A stretch of 64,000 bases of DNA from Euptelea pleiosperma (GCA_035048495.1 CM068553.1:4395259-4459258), one strand, 5' to 3'. Positions 11,453 through 23,638 are shown, counted from the stretch's first letter. Notes: generated by a model not told the origin, from the letters alone. Program-made: numbers and translations.

Positions 11453-11827
11453 TAGGGCATGAAATGGGTTATGTCTGATCCAAGATCCAACCCGACCACC
11501 ATTTTTGCGGGTTTAATATGTGATCCAAAAAAGTTGAATCCAGATTCATATAAAATAATCCGTTTCAGATCCTCGTCGAATTCGGATAATGATATTAGGT
11601 ATTCGGATTGGGTTTGGGACTCGAATCTTTACTAAAATTTGTCATTAGTTGTGAGTCCAACCCGTATCAGACCCATATTCCACATGGGTCGGACCAGGTC
11701 ATATGGGTCATGGTTCCGATTCAGACCATGTGTCATGCATCTAAGTCGGATCCCGATCCAAATATGAATCATGCTATAAAAAGTCTGGATCCGAAAACTA
11801 CCTAGATCCAACCCATTTCATGCCCTA
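11453..11827. mobile_element. Non-autonomous hAT element
   Basis: The termini TAGGGCATGAAATGGGTT and AACCCATTTCATGCCCTA are inverse copies with no or almost no mismatch. The flanks ctaatcgg (11445-11452) and ctaatcag (11828-11835) match at 7 of 8 positions. The interior contains GGATC/GATCC and GGGTC/GACCC units. No coding sequence. Confidence 0.85.
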
Positions 11828-11994
11828 CTAATCAGGCCAGCTGCACAAGTAAACCATTTTGAGAGCGCACACCTTAGTCCTCTACAACCCAAACAGCCCA
11901 TCAGCTCTTAATGGAGACAAGGACAGAGCTAACCCTTCTTCCAATCAACACACATGAACCCCAAATAGGCACACACAGAGACAACCAGTGACAC

Positions 11995-12215
11995 CATGGT
12001 TGAAAATTCTCGGGATCGGAGGCTGGATCCGTGGGCGCCGATTCCGATCCGGATCAGAGGGTAGATCGCTTGTCTTGGATCGTCTCGCTCGAGATGACGT
12101 GAGGGTTGAAGAAGAACAGTGCATCTCAGGCGAGACAACCCCATTTCAAATCTTCTCGATGGCCACTGATCCCGATCCCGATCCAGAAAGGGATCGGCTG
12201 AGACTTCGAACCATG
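11995..12215. mobile_element. Short hAT-like element, CATGG-terminated, perfect 8-bp duplication
   Basis: AGTGACAC occurs at 11987-11994 and 12216-12223. The ends CATGGTTGAAAATTCTCGGG and the inverse of GAGACTTCGAACCATG pair imperfectly, with GGATCGG/CCGATCC units inside. A related sequence starts near 51923 (cccatggttcaaagtctcgg). Confidence 0.7.
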
Positions 12216-12287
12216 AGTGACACACAAAGACACATACCAACAGGCAAATATACAGACGCAAACAGGCAAAAATATAGGAAAAAGAAG

Positions 12288-12644
12288 TAACAAGGTAGAC
12301 CTGACACTTTTTTGGCGTCAGGTAGCACGATTTAACTTACTCTCCGCTGCCCTCTGATCCCACTGACCACTTGGATATTTAGCCCATCTCATGGAGGATA
12401 TACATAACAAACATCACCCTGATTAGTAATCTGTAGCCATTGCACTTTAGTACTTTTTAAGGCCTGATTCTAGCCGTTGGATTCAAGCATTGTTTTAGTA
12501 CTAAAACCAACGGTTGAAAATCATCAAACAAGCTGATTTTTCGGTAAGAATGTCTACAAAGGGTGGGCTAAACATCCAAACGGTCAGTGGGGCACCAAAA
12601 ATTTTGACTACTTGATGCCAAAAAAGTGTCCGGTATACCTTGTT
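12288..12644. mobile_element. Long fold-back MITE, AACAAGGTA family (copy 1)
   Basis: The left end AACAAGGTAGACCTGACAC and the right end GTGTCCGGTATACCTTGTT are inverse copies. Pairing extends inward through the ccactgaccacttggat / catccaaacggtcagtgg blocks, so almost the whole element folds back. Related full or partial copies are at 22.6-22.9, 23.64-24.01 and 25.2-25.5 kb. Confidence 0.75.
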
Positions 12645-13218
12645 CATCACGACCCAAATACCTAAAAATTGAGACACATAGCCACGTCACATGGCGACTC
12701 ACAGAAATCCACATATACTAACCCACGCAGACACAAGCCTGCACACGCACACCCACACACAGACACGCGCCCACACAAACACAAGATGTAAACCAATCCC
12801 AGTCATCAAACAATTAGCTTGTGAACCATCGAAAAGGTCAAACCAGCCAACTGGGAAAATTTTAAATTCAAAAAAAAATTCCTCCAAAATTCTTTCTAGG
12901 TTAAAAAAAAAAAGAAAAAGAAAAAAAAAAACCTAAGTAATGAAAAAGACAATATTTCTATAGCATCATCACCCTTGCATGGCCCTTGCCTTGAAAAGGA
13001 AGGGAACCATATATCAACCATCCCATCCTACATTCTAAATCACCATTAGCGTTGACTTATAAATAAATGTCAACTTCAATACACCCATACCCAACTTGAC
13101 ACGTATTCAAGTGTGCACAAGAATTTTACACACTTCATGATATACTGTGGCTGGACGTGAAGCATGCTCTTTCAATAAATTCTTCTTCTTTCTTTACACA
13201 AAAACACATATTCTTGCC

Positions 13219-13226
13219 TATAAATA
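13219..13226 (+). promoter_or_regulatory. TATA box of the ferric reductase gene
   Basis: TATAAATA stands in the palindrome gcctataaataggc, 75 bases before the start codon, a normal plant spacing if transcription starts near 13250. About 50 bases further up, gcatgc (near 13160) contains CATGC, the core bound by the iron-response factor IDEF1 in grasses. One short match proves nothing about regulation. Confidence 0.6.
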
Positions 13227-13301
13227 GGCGTGTCAAATATACATTCCCACCTCAAAAACCAGGTATCCTGCTTTCCGTATAACAGCTGAGATAAAAGGAT
13301 T

Positions 13302-16300
13302 ATGGCCGATTCAGTGGTCATGATGAAAGGATCTCCTCATGAAGGGAAGAAGATTGTTCGAGCAGCGATAAAGCTGCTTCTCATCGTCGCCTTTCTCGGG
13401 TCTCTCATGATCTGGATCATGATGCCCACCAATACATATAGGCAGATATGGTTGCCTGCTATCCGGTTGAAGGCCAATTCGACATATTTCGGCGCAGAAG
13501 GTTCGATTTTTTTTTTGATTGCAAGCAAAGCGTAATGGGTTTAGTACTATTTACGTACCGATCAGGTTTAAGGGCTGTTTTGCAATATATTTAGTATTTT
13601 AATGATATTTTTTATGTTATAGGGGCAACACTTTTGGTGTACACATTCCCAATCCTATTCATTGCTGCTATAGGCTGTGTGTATCTTCATTTGGGAAAGA
13701 AATGTGAAGATAGTTACACTGAAAGGTATGTCGATCGCGTTGTACGTAGTATTCGTCCGATAAAAAACGTCTAATTAGAGATCGAACTTAGTTAATTTTT
13801 TTTAATTTCGAGCTACTTCTTTGTTTGTTTTACACAATTTTCTCCTAAATGAATGTATTTTTGCATGTTTTTTCTTATTAGTACTGGAGAAAACAGTCGT
13901 CTCTCCTTATGGAAACGACCGGTGCTCGTTAAAGGCCCTCTAGGGATTGTTTCTGGGATTGAGTTATCCTTCTTATCCATGTTCATTGCACTCTTGGTCT
14001 GGTCTTTCTCCACTTACTTGCACGTCAGTTTCGCACGGATCACTCCGCAGTCGGCCGAGGAGGACGGGGAGCGAATGTAGGAAGATGATCTTCTTTGATT
14101 ACACCTTTTTATTCCTCCATAATGAAATTAGGCTCTAATTAAGAAATGGGGTGGTTTTCTTTACAGGTGGGAAGCTAAGCTGGACAGTGTTGCTCTAAGG
14201 TTAGGCCTTGTTGGGAACATATGTCTCGCTTTTCTCTTCTTTCCGGTAAGTCGAGGATCATCGGTGTTGTCGCTCGTGGGGCTCACATCAGAGGCAAGCA
14301 TCAAGTATCATATCTGGCTCGGACACATCGTCATGACCCTCTTCACCGCCCACGGAGTATGTTACATCATCTTTTGGGCCGCAACGGATCAGATTTCGGA
14401 GGTACAAAAAAATAGTTTAACGTCGAAAGTAATTAAAATAATTATGATATTAATAAAGAAATTCTCTCTTGCCATGGTTGTGAGAGGGCTTTGTGATCAT
14501 AGAAGAATGTGGGTTGGTAGGGGGTGTCGATGTACTCAGAATTGGAACCTATAATGCTTGCCAGTTCCGGTTCCGGTTGGTCTTGGTACCAAAACAAGTG
14601 GACCGAAACCGGAACCTATAGATATCCGGTTCTCCCATCAGCTATTGGATACACTTATGTTGCATAAAAAATATGAAAATAAAATAGATTTTACATTAAA
14701 GTTTAGAAAATACTTACCATCTTTAGTACTATCTTATGTATATGGTTCCAATTTGGTCCGGGTATTTATGTGCTAAGAACAAGAACTTATTATATACTAG
14801 TAGGTGACACGTGCCCACTGCACTCTTCGACAAAGTGTTTGCCAAAATCGGGTGTCAATGACTGAGATACATCATCCATTTAGAGGATAAGATCTCAACT
14901 ACTCTTTGTTGAAACTGAATAAGAAAAGATAAGAGATAAGACAACTTCGTTCCCTGTTTTGTTATATAGATTTTGCTTCCGAGTCCTATCGGTGTTCAAG
15001 TCTTTTCAAATCCGGTTTTGAAATAGCTAGTTCTGGAACCCGAGAAAATCAGACCGGTTCCCACCGGGTATGGGTACCCACCCACTGATACCCCTACTAT
15101 TCCAGTGTTCTACGGGTTTGCGTTTTGGTTCTAGGTGTTGATAATTTCGTGCAACTCAGAAAGAGAAAGTTTTGTTGTAGTGGTTATGGTTTTTCGTCAT
15201 GGTTGTTGTATGGAAGATGGTTTTCTTCACGTTTTCTGTAGTTCTGAGTTCTGACAGTTAGGATCATTCCGTTTCGGTTGCTTTTTGGCTCAATTGCACT
15301 TCTTGGTGGGACCCTACTTAGTAGTGGGTCCCAAGCACTTTTCTGCGTTTTGCCACGTGTGCGATGGTGACTCTGAGTTGAATATAATTGGGAAGGAATG
15401 GGACGGGAAAGGACAGTCCCTCAATCTTTTTGGAGCTAAACGTGTCACACGTTTTGGGAAGCCAACATTCATCCAAAATGATCTGATGACCTAAAGTCAA
15501 CCCGGCTGGATGGATCATAACCATCCAATCTCTTCTCTACAGTGGACGATCCACAACAAAAAGTCCTCAGGTCGGTCAAAAGTAGTTGATTTGTGGTCTT
15601 GGAATCTCCTGGATGGGACCCATCCGTCATACTTTTTTGATCTCATCTGGTGGTACCACGTGTGTGGTCGCTAACACAAAAGTCTGGGTACCATAGAATA
15701 GAGTAAAAACATGAAATTATGTCTATAAAGACAATATCAGGACAACGTCATGCAACTGCAGATGATAAAAGCTTACTATTCGGTAGGTCCCATCCAAGGA
15801 AAAACAATCAACGTTATTATCAAGTGTTCTCAGCCTTCCGATTCATTGGTTTCTTTTGGACAGTTGAGAATAATTTAGGCAACCAGTTGGGAAAAAACAG
15901 CCGTTAAATTCGTTAAAATCCCTTAACTTCCGTTTTTTTTTTTTTAATTTTCAAATTTCAAAATTTGAATTTCAGCACCATTTTTTCCGTTAAAACAGTT
16001 TAATTCCGTTTTTTTTTTTCCATTTTTGCCCATGGCCGTTTCAATCCGTTTTAACGGCCGTTTAAACGGTAACGCCCCCAGTCCATTTAACCGTTAAAAC
16101 GGCCTCCTTTAAACCTTGGTCTATATGACTTTCAATCTTGAAAATAGTTTTTTATTTCTTTTTATAAGCAATTATAAATGCTTTATGGAGATGGATAAAA
16201 ATACCCTTTTTGGCTTTTACTCATTACTTATGGAAAATATAAAAAAATACGAAATTAAATCAATTTATAAAAAATAATACTTATTTAAAAAAAAAAAATT

Positions 16301-18951
16301 AAAAAGAATACAAAACGCCATTTCAATTGGCTATTATAAAAATACCCTTCTGTTTTTTTCTCAAACGTGAGTGATGCGGCCCGTTATAACAGTCATAGCA
16401 GTAACGTTAAGGGACCGTTATAACGAACCATTTAAAACCTTGGTTCGGAAGATTAAGTCATAAGTCCCAAAAGAAAAGTTTAATTAACCTCTTATTTGCC
16501 AGAAGTCTTACGTTTTCTTCAAACTTAACTATCTGTGAAAAATAGTTTTACATTGTTGAGTTGTTGGTAGTTTCGAAACACAAGCAACAGCACATATATA
16601 TTTCTTGAATAAAACAAGATTCGTGTTTGTATTGCATGGTCACAATTTAAGGTAATAAAATGTACAGTATTTGGGCTGAGATTTAACAAATTTTGGAGGT
16701 CGATTGCAGGAACCTTCCACTCTAGGTGCCGTTCTTGCTCTGTTCTTGCTCTGTTCTTGTTTCTGAGAATAATTCAACTAAAACTTGTTTGCAACAGCCG
16801 CTTTCTTGCACTCGCACCCAAGTCCTTCCCTACACCAATTCCCGCTTCGTGCAAGTTTGGACACCGATTTAGTGCGATATTTTGGTTTACCTTCAAACCT
16901 GCAAAGCCCAACCAAGTATAAACCTTAATAAACTTCAGAATAATGCAAGAAAGTAATTAGTTGCTGATGAAAAAATTAGTTACCTTTATTAGTTTCAATC
17001 TATTATATATTCACATTAGTTATGAAAAGAGTAAGAGACTTAATTACCCTTCAAAACGAAGAATGGTTAATATATTGTAAAGGGCTGTTTTGGAAAATTT
17101 TCGACCCAAGTGTTTGCTTTCTAATATCAACAGATAATTTTCCTCAAATGAACTATACTTTCCCTACTTGGGACTTCTGTAAGTTTGAACTCCAGTTGCC
17201 AACTATTATGGGGCTACGTTTGTTGCAATGCAGATGCTAAAATGGGATAAACTTGGGGTATCAAATGTGGCCGGAGAATTGGCTTTGCTCTTTGGATTAG
17301 CTATGTGGATGACGAGTTTCCCTCGCATACGACGAAAGATGTTCGAGCTCTTCTTCTATACACATAACCTCTACTCCCTCTTCCTCTTCTTCTTTGTATT
17401 ACATGTGGGAATAGCATATTCCTGCATTATGATTCCTGGTCTGTATCTCTTCTTGATCGACCGGTACTTGAGGTTCTTACAATCACGACAAAGAGTTCGG
17501 CTGCTTTCCTCCCGTCTTTTGCCTTGTGAAACTGTTGAGTTGAACTTCTCCAAGAGCCCAGGTGATTCTGCAATCATAGAATGACATTTGGAAATTATTT
17601 TAAGTTTTCTAGATCATAGTGCTAATTAACCATATAATGAATTTCTTATTTCAGGGTTGAGTTATACTCCCACGAGCACCGTGTTCATCAACGTGCCTAG
17701 CATTTCCAAGCTGCAATGGCACCCTTTCACTATAATCTCCAACAGTAATTTGGAGACAGATAAGCTAAGCGTTGCAATCAAAGGTGAAGGGAGTTGGTCC
17801 CAAAAGCTTTACCAGATGCTTTCATCACCCTCATTGATGGACCGTCTTGATGTCTCCATCGAAGGACCCTATGGGCCTACTTCAACTCATTTTCTAAGGT
17901 GGGCACAGTAAAGAAAACAGATAACTTATGAATGTCTATTAAATTCATTGACACTGATAAACATGGCTGCAGGCACGACACACTTGTGATGGTGAGCGGA
18001 GGCAGTGGCATTACTCCTTTCATCTCTATCATTCGAGAGCTCATCTTTAGGAGTACTGTGTTGAACTGCAAGACTCCACGGGTCTTCCTCATCTGTGCCT
18101 TCAAGAACTCTGCAGATCTCACTATGCTAGACCTCCTCCTCCCTATCTCAGGCACCCCCTCTGACATTTCCCGTCTGCAACTACAAATTGAAGCTTATGT
18201 TACAAGAGAGAAAGAACCAAGCACAGAGAACCAGAATCTCATTCGGACAATTTGGTTCAAGCCCAATGCTTTGGATGCGCCCATTTCTGCAATCCTCGGT
18301 CCAAACAGCTGGCTCTGGCTCGGAACCATAATCTCCTCTTCATTTGTTATTTTCCTTATCCTCTTGGGCATCATAACGCGTTATTATATATACCCTATTG
18401 ACCATAACACCAACAAGATCTATTCTTACTCCTCAAGATCCCTACTCAACATGTTACTCATATGCGTCAGCATAGCCATGACAGCTGGTGCAGTAGTCCT
18501 TTGGAACAAGAAACAAAATGCCATGGAAACGAAGCAGATTCAAAACACGAATGCACCAACACCAACGACGTCACCAGGTTCATGGTTCTACAATGCCGAT
18601 CGAGAGTTGGAAAGCCTCCCCAGCCAATCCCTTGTCCAATCAACCAAGGTGCATTTTGATGAAAGACCTGATCTAAAGAGTAAGTCGATTCTTCTCCTTG
18701 CCTTACTATGTGTAGATGAAAATCTTAATGATTAGGCCTATGCAAAGTAGGATTTCTAACAAACTCTATTAGTATTCTTAGGAAGCTGAAATGAGTGTGT
18801 CATACTTGCAGAGATGCTTTTTGAGTGCAAAGGATCGAGTGTTGGAGTTTTGGTTTGTGGGCCGAGGAAGATGCGACGTGAAGTTGCAACCATCTGCTCA
18901 TCTGGTTTGGCAGATAACCTCCATTTTGAGTCAATCAGCTTTAGCTGGTGA
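13302..18951 (+). CDS. FRO2: Ferric-chelate reductase (ferric reduction oxidase), FRO2 type
   Basis: Eight exons give a 716-residue protein (family members about 700-730): 13302-13500, 13623-13725, 13882-14076, 14167-14401, 17234-17561, 17655-17898, 17973-18679 and 18812-18951. All introns are GT-AG. The enzyme moves electrons from cytosolic NADPH through FAD and two haems to Fe(III) chelates outside the cell. Visible are an N-terminal membrane segment (about 20-42), the four candidate haem histidines H214, H228, H288 and H301, FAD motif HPFTI (376-380), NADPH motif GGSGITPF (444-451), late membrane helices with GIITRYYIYPIDHNTNKIYS, CGPRKM, and the terminal SISFSW. Similarity from memory is closest to Arabidopsis FRO2 and its relatives, not the FRO6-8 group. 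The symbol marks the type, not proven orthology. Intron 4 (2.8 kb) is transposon-filled. Confidence 0.95.
14518..15096. mobile_element. hAT-like element in FRO intron 4, with a nested Helitron
   Basis: The left end TAGGGGGTGTCGATG and right end ctgatacccCTA are short inverse termini, with GGTTCCGGTT/AACCGGAACC units inside both arms. I could not find a clear 8-bp duplication. A Helitron copy (14797-14970) sits inside, so this element is the older insertion. Confidence 0.5.
14797..14970 (-). mobile_element. Non-autonomous Helitron, single full copy
   Basis: Read on the minus strand it begins TCTATATAACAAAACAGGG and ends with a GTGCAGTGGGCAC hairpin, a spacer and CTAG. On the plus strand the flanks are A before CTAG and T after GA, the A/T target expected of Helitrons. 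It is about 174 bases long with no coding capacity. It is the cleanest single copy of the family in the window. Confidence 0.72.
15890..16445. mobile_element. AACGG-rich fold-back fragments (D2)
   Basis: Two partial copies of the element seen at 8348-8714. The first (about 15895-16121) ends in gtaacgccccc..aaaacggcctcctttaaacc. The second (about 16377-16445) is a short gttataac version ending cgaaccatttaaaaccttgg. Both lie in FRO intron 4. Between them is AT-rich DNA without recognisable content. Confidence 0.6.
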
Positions 18952-21139
18952 TGTACACATCTTGATCGGAAGAACAGAGGAGCTATGTTTTGATGTTTTG
19001 GTTTATGGGTATGTAACAAACTGCAGTGAAAGCTGGGGGCAGTTAGAATTGTGTGTATTACCTTAATGAAGTGTAAATAAGCTTGGGAGACCATTCTTCC
19101 ATTGTTTGAATGTGTAAGATTGCTCTGATATCATCTTATTGCTTAATGGAATGATATCTTAAGAAGAATCCATCCCAAATATTGCCAAAGATATGAATTC
19201 CTAAACTAATCTACTTAAAATCATTTTATAGGGAAACCTGCATTTCATTTAGATGCATTGATATAGCTCACAGTAATAACAGTGAAGATGAAGAAAGGAA
19301 TCATCAACATTGAAAGCGAGAATTATTCCTACGATGATGGTGAATTGAATGACCCCAGTATAAATGAATAATTTGAACTCAGCAACTACTTTCTGACATT
19401 GTTAATGATTGAATCCTCTAAAAGCCTGACTTAAAACCCATCTACAGGATCCAAAATATGTAGGTCAGATCAGAGGGGTACAGAACAACCGACTGATTGA
19501 TCGCCCTAGACAGTAGGGGTGCGAACCTAAATGAGTTACTTCCCAACCCACCAGATCCAAATACATACCTAGATCTGGTTGATTGTGTTTGATCTAACAG
19601 GCTCAATCCAGACCATTTAAAGCTACAGAGTGACAATATTTTACACAGGCTGGGCCCGGGCTTTTGCTAAAAATTTGCAGGTGGGCCAAGGCATACCTAG
19701 GCCCAGACCAAGACTGGCCCATTAACACACATACCCATGAGGCATTTACCCAATAGGTTAATAAAAGTCAAACCTAAGCAGGACCAGTAGAACGATTGAT
19801 TCTGCCTCCTAATCTGCACCATGGGTGTGGGAGAGGCAAGTAGGTCTACTTGTTCCCAGTATCTAATTGTGTCACCTTTTGATAAAAATGTAGGTAGGTT
19901 GAACCCAAATTCTATCGAGGGCTGCACATGGCCGGGATTGGGCCGCAATCAGTGCAGGATGGGATGGGCTCTAGCCTGCTGTTTATTAGATACTTAGGTG
20001 TCAGGCCATGAGACAGGGTGGATAAAGCCCGTTTTTTTTATAATGTAATACCCTATGACTGTCATGTTTATGTATCAGGCCTCTACCTCATGCCCACTGG
20101 CCCTTGACTTCTATAGAAAGCCCAAATCCGGCGAAAGTGGTCCAGGCTTAGGTAGCCATTGGGCCAGCCCAAGTGCACTCCTAAGAGTCCCAATCCATTC
20201 ACAGCATTCTATAGGCTGGTAAAACAGTCCATTGAAACTTTTATAGATAAGTTGGTCAACATAACCTCTCCTAGTTCACATTTAAAAAAAGGTGGTGAAT
20301 TGTAGCACAAACATGACTCTCTGAACCAGGTAACTCTGGATAAGATTCCACAAACTAAGATCATCTGCCTGAGCTACAAAAATGACTCAGCATGTTAATG
20401 GAGACCAGCAATATCTAGGCCTCACCAGTGATTCGATTGTGATAGACACCATCCCGTCTTGAACAGAACCCATGACATGGTGTGTAAATACATAGATCAT
20501 GAATTCAATAGTATGCAGCTATTTACATGGCTTACGTGGACTTAGACTATTGCATAAAGTCTGAAGGACCCTGCCACTGTCAATAATCCTACTCAATAAA
20601 TGAGATAAGAGATCGACAGAGTAGAACTGCATCAGTTAGCAGTGAATCCATTGTTCAAACTGAATTTAGGATTGGTTGACGAGAGATACCTGTCCAAGTG
20701 CCCACTTATTTCTCCTCAAAACCTGGGATGGATGAAAGTTGATCTTCCAACACTTTCAGCAGATGCAGGATATTTCTAAGTGAAAAGATTTGCTAGCATT
20801 AACCCACCATAAAAAAAGTCCGCTAGCACTAAAGGATCTCAATAGGATAAACATATCAGAGTCATTATAAACAGGAAAAGTTATATACCCTTCTCATGTG
20901 AGATGGCAGCACTGTGTGAAATGATAAAAGTGATTGCTGATAAAATCCGATTGCAATCATATTATCAATAGCATTAACCCTCTAAAAGGCATTCCGCATC
21001 CAGAGAGATTTATGAATAAGAACCATAAGTCCATCAACATTCAGCATGATCACAAAAATCTTGAATAAAATTAATATGTTCAGCATATTTACACAAACAA
21101 AAAAAGTTACCTCGGTGCTGATACCTTTTGCCCGATTAA
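18952..21139. other. Intergenic, 3' flank of FRO and hAT-like debris
   Basis: The FRO 3' untranslated region occupies the first 150-200 bases. From 19513 (TAGGGGTGCGAACC) to about 20000 there are hAT-like terminal motifs and ggcccgggc/gcccag blocks, but no matching right end could be fixed. The minus strand around 20680-20780 looks mildly exon-like (open frame ending before a GTATCT donor) and may be part of the 3' end of the small gene at 21140. I could not support a gene there. Confidence 0.4.
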
Positions 21140-22076
21140 TTAAAGTCCAAAAGCAAAATTCTCCAAGTGAGCACATCCAGTTCTTTCCTGTTGCAGATGT
21201 TCCTGCAATAAATTGGAAGTGATCGACTTCAAATTTCTAAATCGTTGTAGAGGGTTATCCTGAAAAAGAAATAGAAGATTCTCACTACAAGATCAACTTA
21301 AATAGCTAGCATTAATAGCTAGCATAGCTATCTAGGATATTCTTAATAGAAGCAACATATGCATTATGCTCTTTGAACACTATCACATGAGAGGTCAAAA
21401 TGAGGTATATATGCAGAATAATCTATGGCAAAAAATACTAACAAAGTGCAGTACAAAAGAATACAGAATGATTGGTAGACGCACGCATCTGTGTGATTGA
21501 TCTTTTGGTTTTCTCTATTTCTGCTGGTTTGTAGAAGGTCGATTTCCAACAAAACGGATGAAGGTGACATCTATGACTTCACAATAATCTACAGATTTCA
21601 AATTTAATCAGACCCCACTTAGCATCCCTATCTTTTAATAGCCAAAAAATGAAGAAATGCAAGGGGGGATATAAGAAGTAAATTTCATGAAAAATCAAAT
21701 ACACGCTGCAGTTCACCGGCCTCAATGAAATAAGTAAATTACAAGACTTCCCATTCATACGAAGATACATTTCGAAGAACTGGTGCAGATTCTGCCAGGT
21801 TATATAACTAAATGCAAGGATTTGTTGATCTTAAAACCAAAACCTAGCTTAATCAAATGATCTTAGCCATTCAAAAAACATATTCTTGTTTCTAAATCAT
21901 CCAATTTGACAGCAAATGCATCAAACGCTTACATGAACGGCGATCGTTTCGGTGTCTGGATTCCACACACAGCCTGCAAATTCTCCCATTCTCTTCGGAA
22001 CAAGCACCAGAACGCATACGAGGCAGAGTCCGATGAGAGAGACCACTGCTCGAACTGATGTTTGACTTTGACCCAT
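21140..22076 (-). CDS. Small single-pass membrane protein, 87 residues, two exons
   Basis: Exon 1 is 22076-21933 (48 codons, ending CAT before GTAAGC). Exon 2 is 21259-21140 (39 codons and TAA, after ttctttttcag). Both junctions are phase 0 and neither exon is long enough to stand out in an ORF list. The product begins MGQSQTSVRAVVSLIGLCLV. It has a hydrophobic helix at about 8-27, then the basic flank PKR, a short FAGCVWNPDTETIAVH segment, and an amphipathic stretch with NPLQRFRNLKSITSNLLQEH. A signal anchor or an uncleaved signal is likely. The sequence just before the ATG (gcatacag) could be the acceptor of a leader intron. I do not recognise the family. Support is the consensus-quality splice sites, matching phase and plausible protein composition; no homology was tested. 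Confidence 0.6.
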
Positions 22077-23637
22077 CCTGTATGCATATACAGAGAGAAA
22101 AATTAGCCTGATTGATGATTTGTAGCCGTTGAATTAGAGTCTTTTTTCATGACCTAGTTTTTAACCATGCGATTCGAGCAGTATTTGGCATAATCTGATC
22201 CAACAGTTAGAAATCACCAATCAGGCTATTTTTAGTCTGTGGGTTCTCCTAGGGATGGGCCAAATCCAGTAGTCTCTAATAGTGTCCACGTGGCTCATAG
22301 GACGCCCGTGATAAAAAAAAAAAAGTGAAATTTTTTTTGACGCAGAGGACTCTCGTGGGCCTACGTAATTCATATTCTTGGGCCCACCAACTGCAAGCTG
22401 ATTTTGGATGTATATATCACAAATGAGTGAGCTTAACATCTATGTGGTTAGTGGGCCCAAAAAATGCACTAAGTAGCGCCACCACTCACTAGAGTCCTAT
22501 GGCTATGGATCCACTTCATGCAAAGTCCTCTACATCTAAATTCATGGGTCCAAAAAAAATGCACTAAGTAGCGCCACCACTCACTAGATTCTGAGCCCAC
22601 TGACCGCATTTATGGTTGGCCCACCCCTTGCGTAGACCTTCGTACAAAAAATCAGCTCCTTTGATATTTTAGTCGTTGATTTTAGTACTCAAAATAAAAG
22701 GTTGAATCCAACGGCTAGAATCATGCCTTAAAAAGTACTAAAATCTAATGGTTAGAGATAACCGATTAGGGTGATTTTTGGTGTGTATACCCCAAAAAGG
22801 GGTGGGCTGAACATCCATGTGGTCACTTGTCCCAGATGGTAGCGGTGAATAACAAAAACCGTGCTTCCTCACGCCAAAGAGCTCAGTATACCTTGTTACA
22901 GTTTTTTCCCTTATGTATACCAATCGGAATTGGCATATAAATAACATAAACACTGATATCATAGCCCTAGTGTTAAGTTTATATAACACCACTTGGATGC
23001 CAACCATTGGATGAGTGTTCTCCTTTTTACAACGTCATTGTTCATGTCTCCTACAGTTGTCGGTGAGGTTCTAATGTTCAATTATTATTTTAGGGACGGG
23101 ATATTGGAACCCACCGTTTCACTCTTCATACCCACTTACTCAGTAAACCCATTTTAAAATTCTTCCCTATTTCTTTACACCCCAAGTGTATCTTGACACC
23201 CACCCACCATTAAAAATAGAAGAAGAAGGGGATGAACCTCCGCCGATCAACTGCACCATCACCACCACACTCTCTCTCTCTCTCTCTCTCTCTCTTTCGA
23301 TTTTGAGTTGCCTCCCGTGGCAGCTCAAAACCGAATGAGAGAGAGCCTGGGAGAGAGATAGAGAGAGAGAGAGTAGTAGTGATGTGGTGGTGGCGGCGGC
23401 CTCCTCTTCTTTTACTTTCTTATTCTATTTTTTTGGGATGGGAGGTTTGAGTAAAAACAAGGGACACCTTTGTCATTTTTTTGTTAAGGAGGCATAATGA
23501 GAGAAATGGTGGGTGCCAATATCCCGTCCCTTATTTTAAGGGGACTTCTCTTTGAAAACTATGCGTTGCACGGATGCCATCAATAAAGAGAAATTCTACC
23601 TAGAAAACCACACCTTGCAATAAAGAAAAGGGTCGTG
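22077..23637. other. Intergenic with overlapping fold-back fragments
   Basis: Parts of two fold-back families lie here. At 22230-22620 are repeated cactaagtagcgccaccac blocks (22469 and 22561) and a gggcccac/ctacgt arm. At 22600-22900 is a right half of the AACAAGGTA element ending in cagtataccttgttac. Around 23250-23420 is a CT run followed by an inverse GA run, so this stretch can itself fold. No gene is visible. Confidence 0.5.
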
Positions 23638-23638
23638 A

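Noticed and set aside
12740..12790. CRISPR-like or regular array in the CACA-rich block
   Set aside because: It is a degenerate CA/ACAC simple repeat in plant DNA, with no spacer-repeat structure.
19513..20000. Full hAT element starting at TAGGGGTGCGAACC
   Set aside because: No matching right terminus or target duplication was found, so only hAT-like debris is noted.
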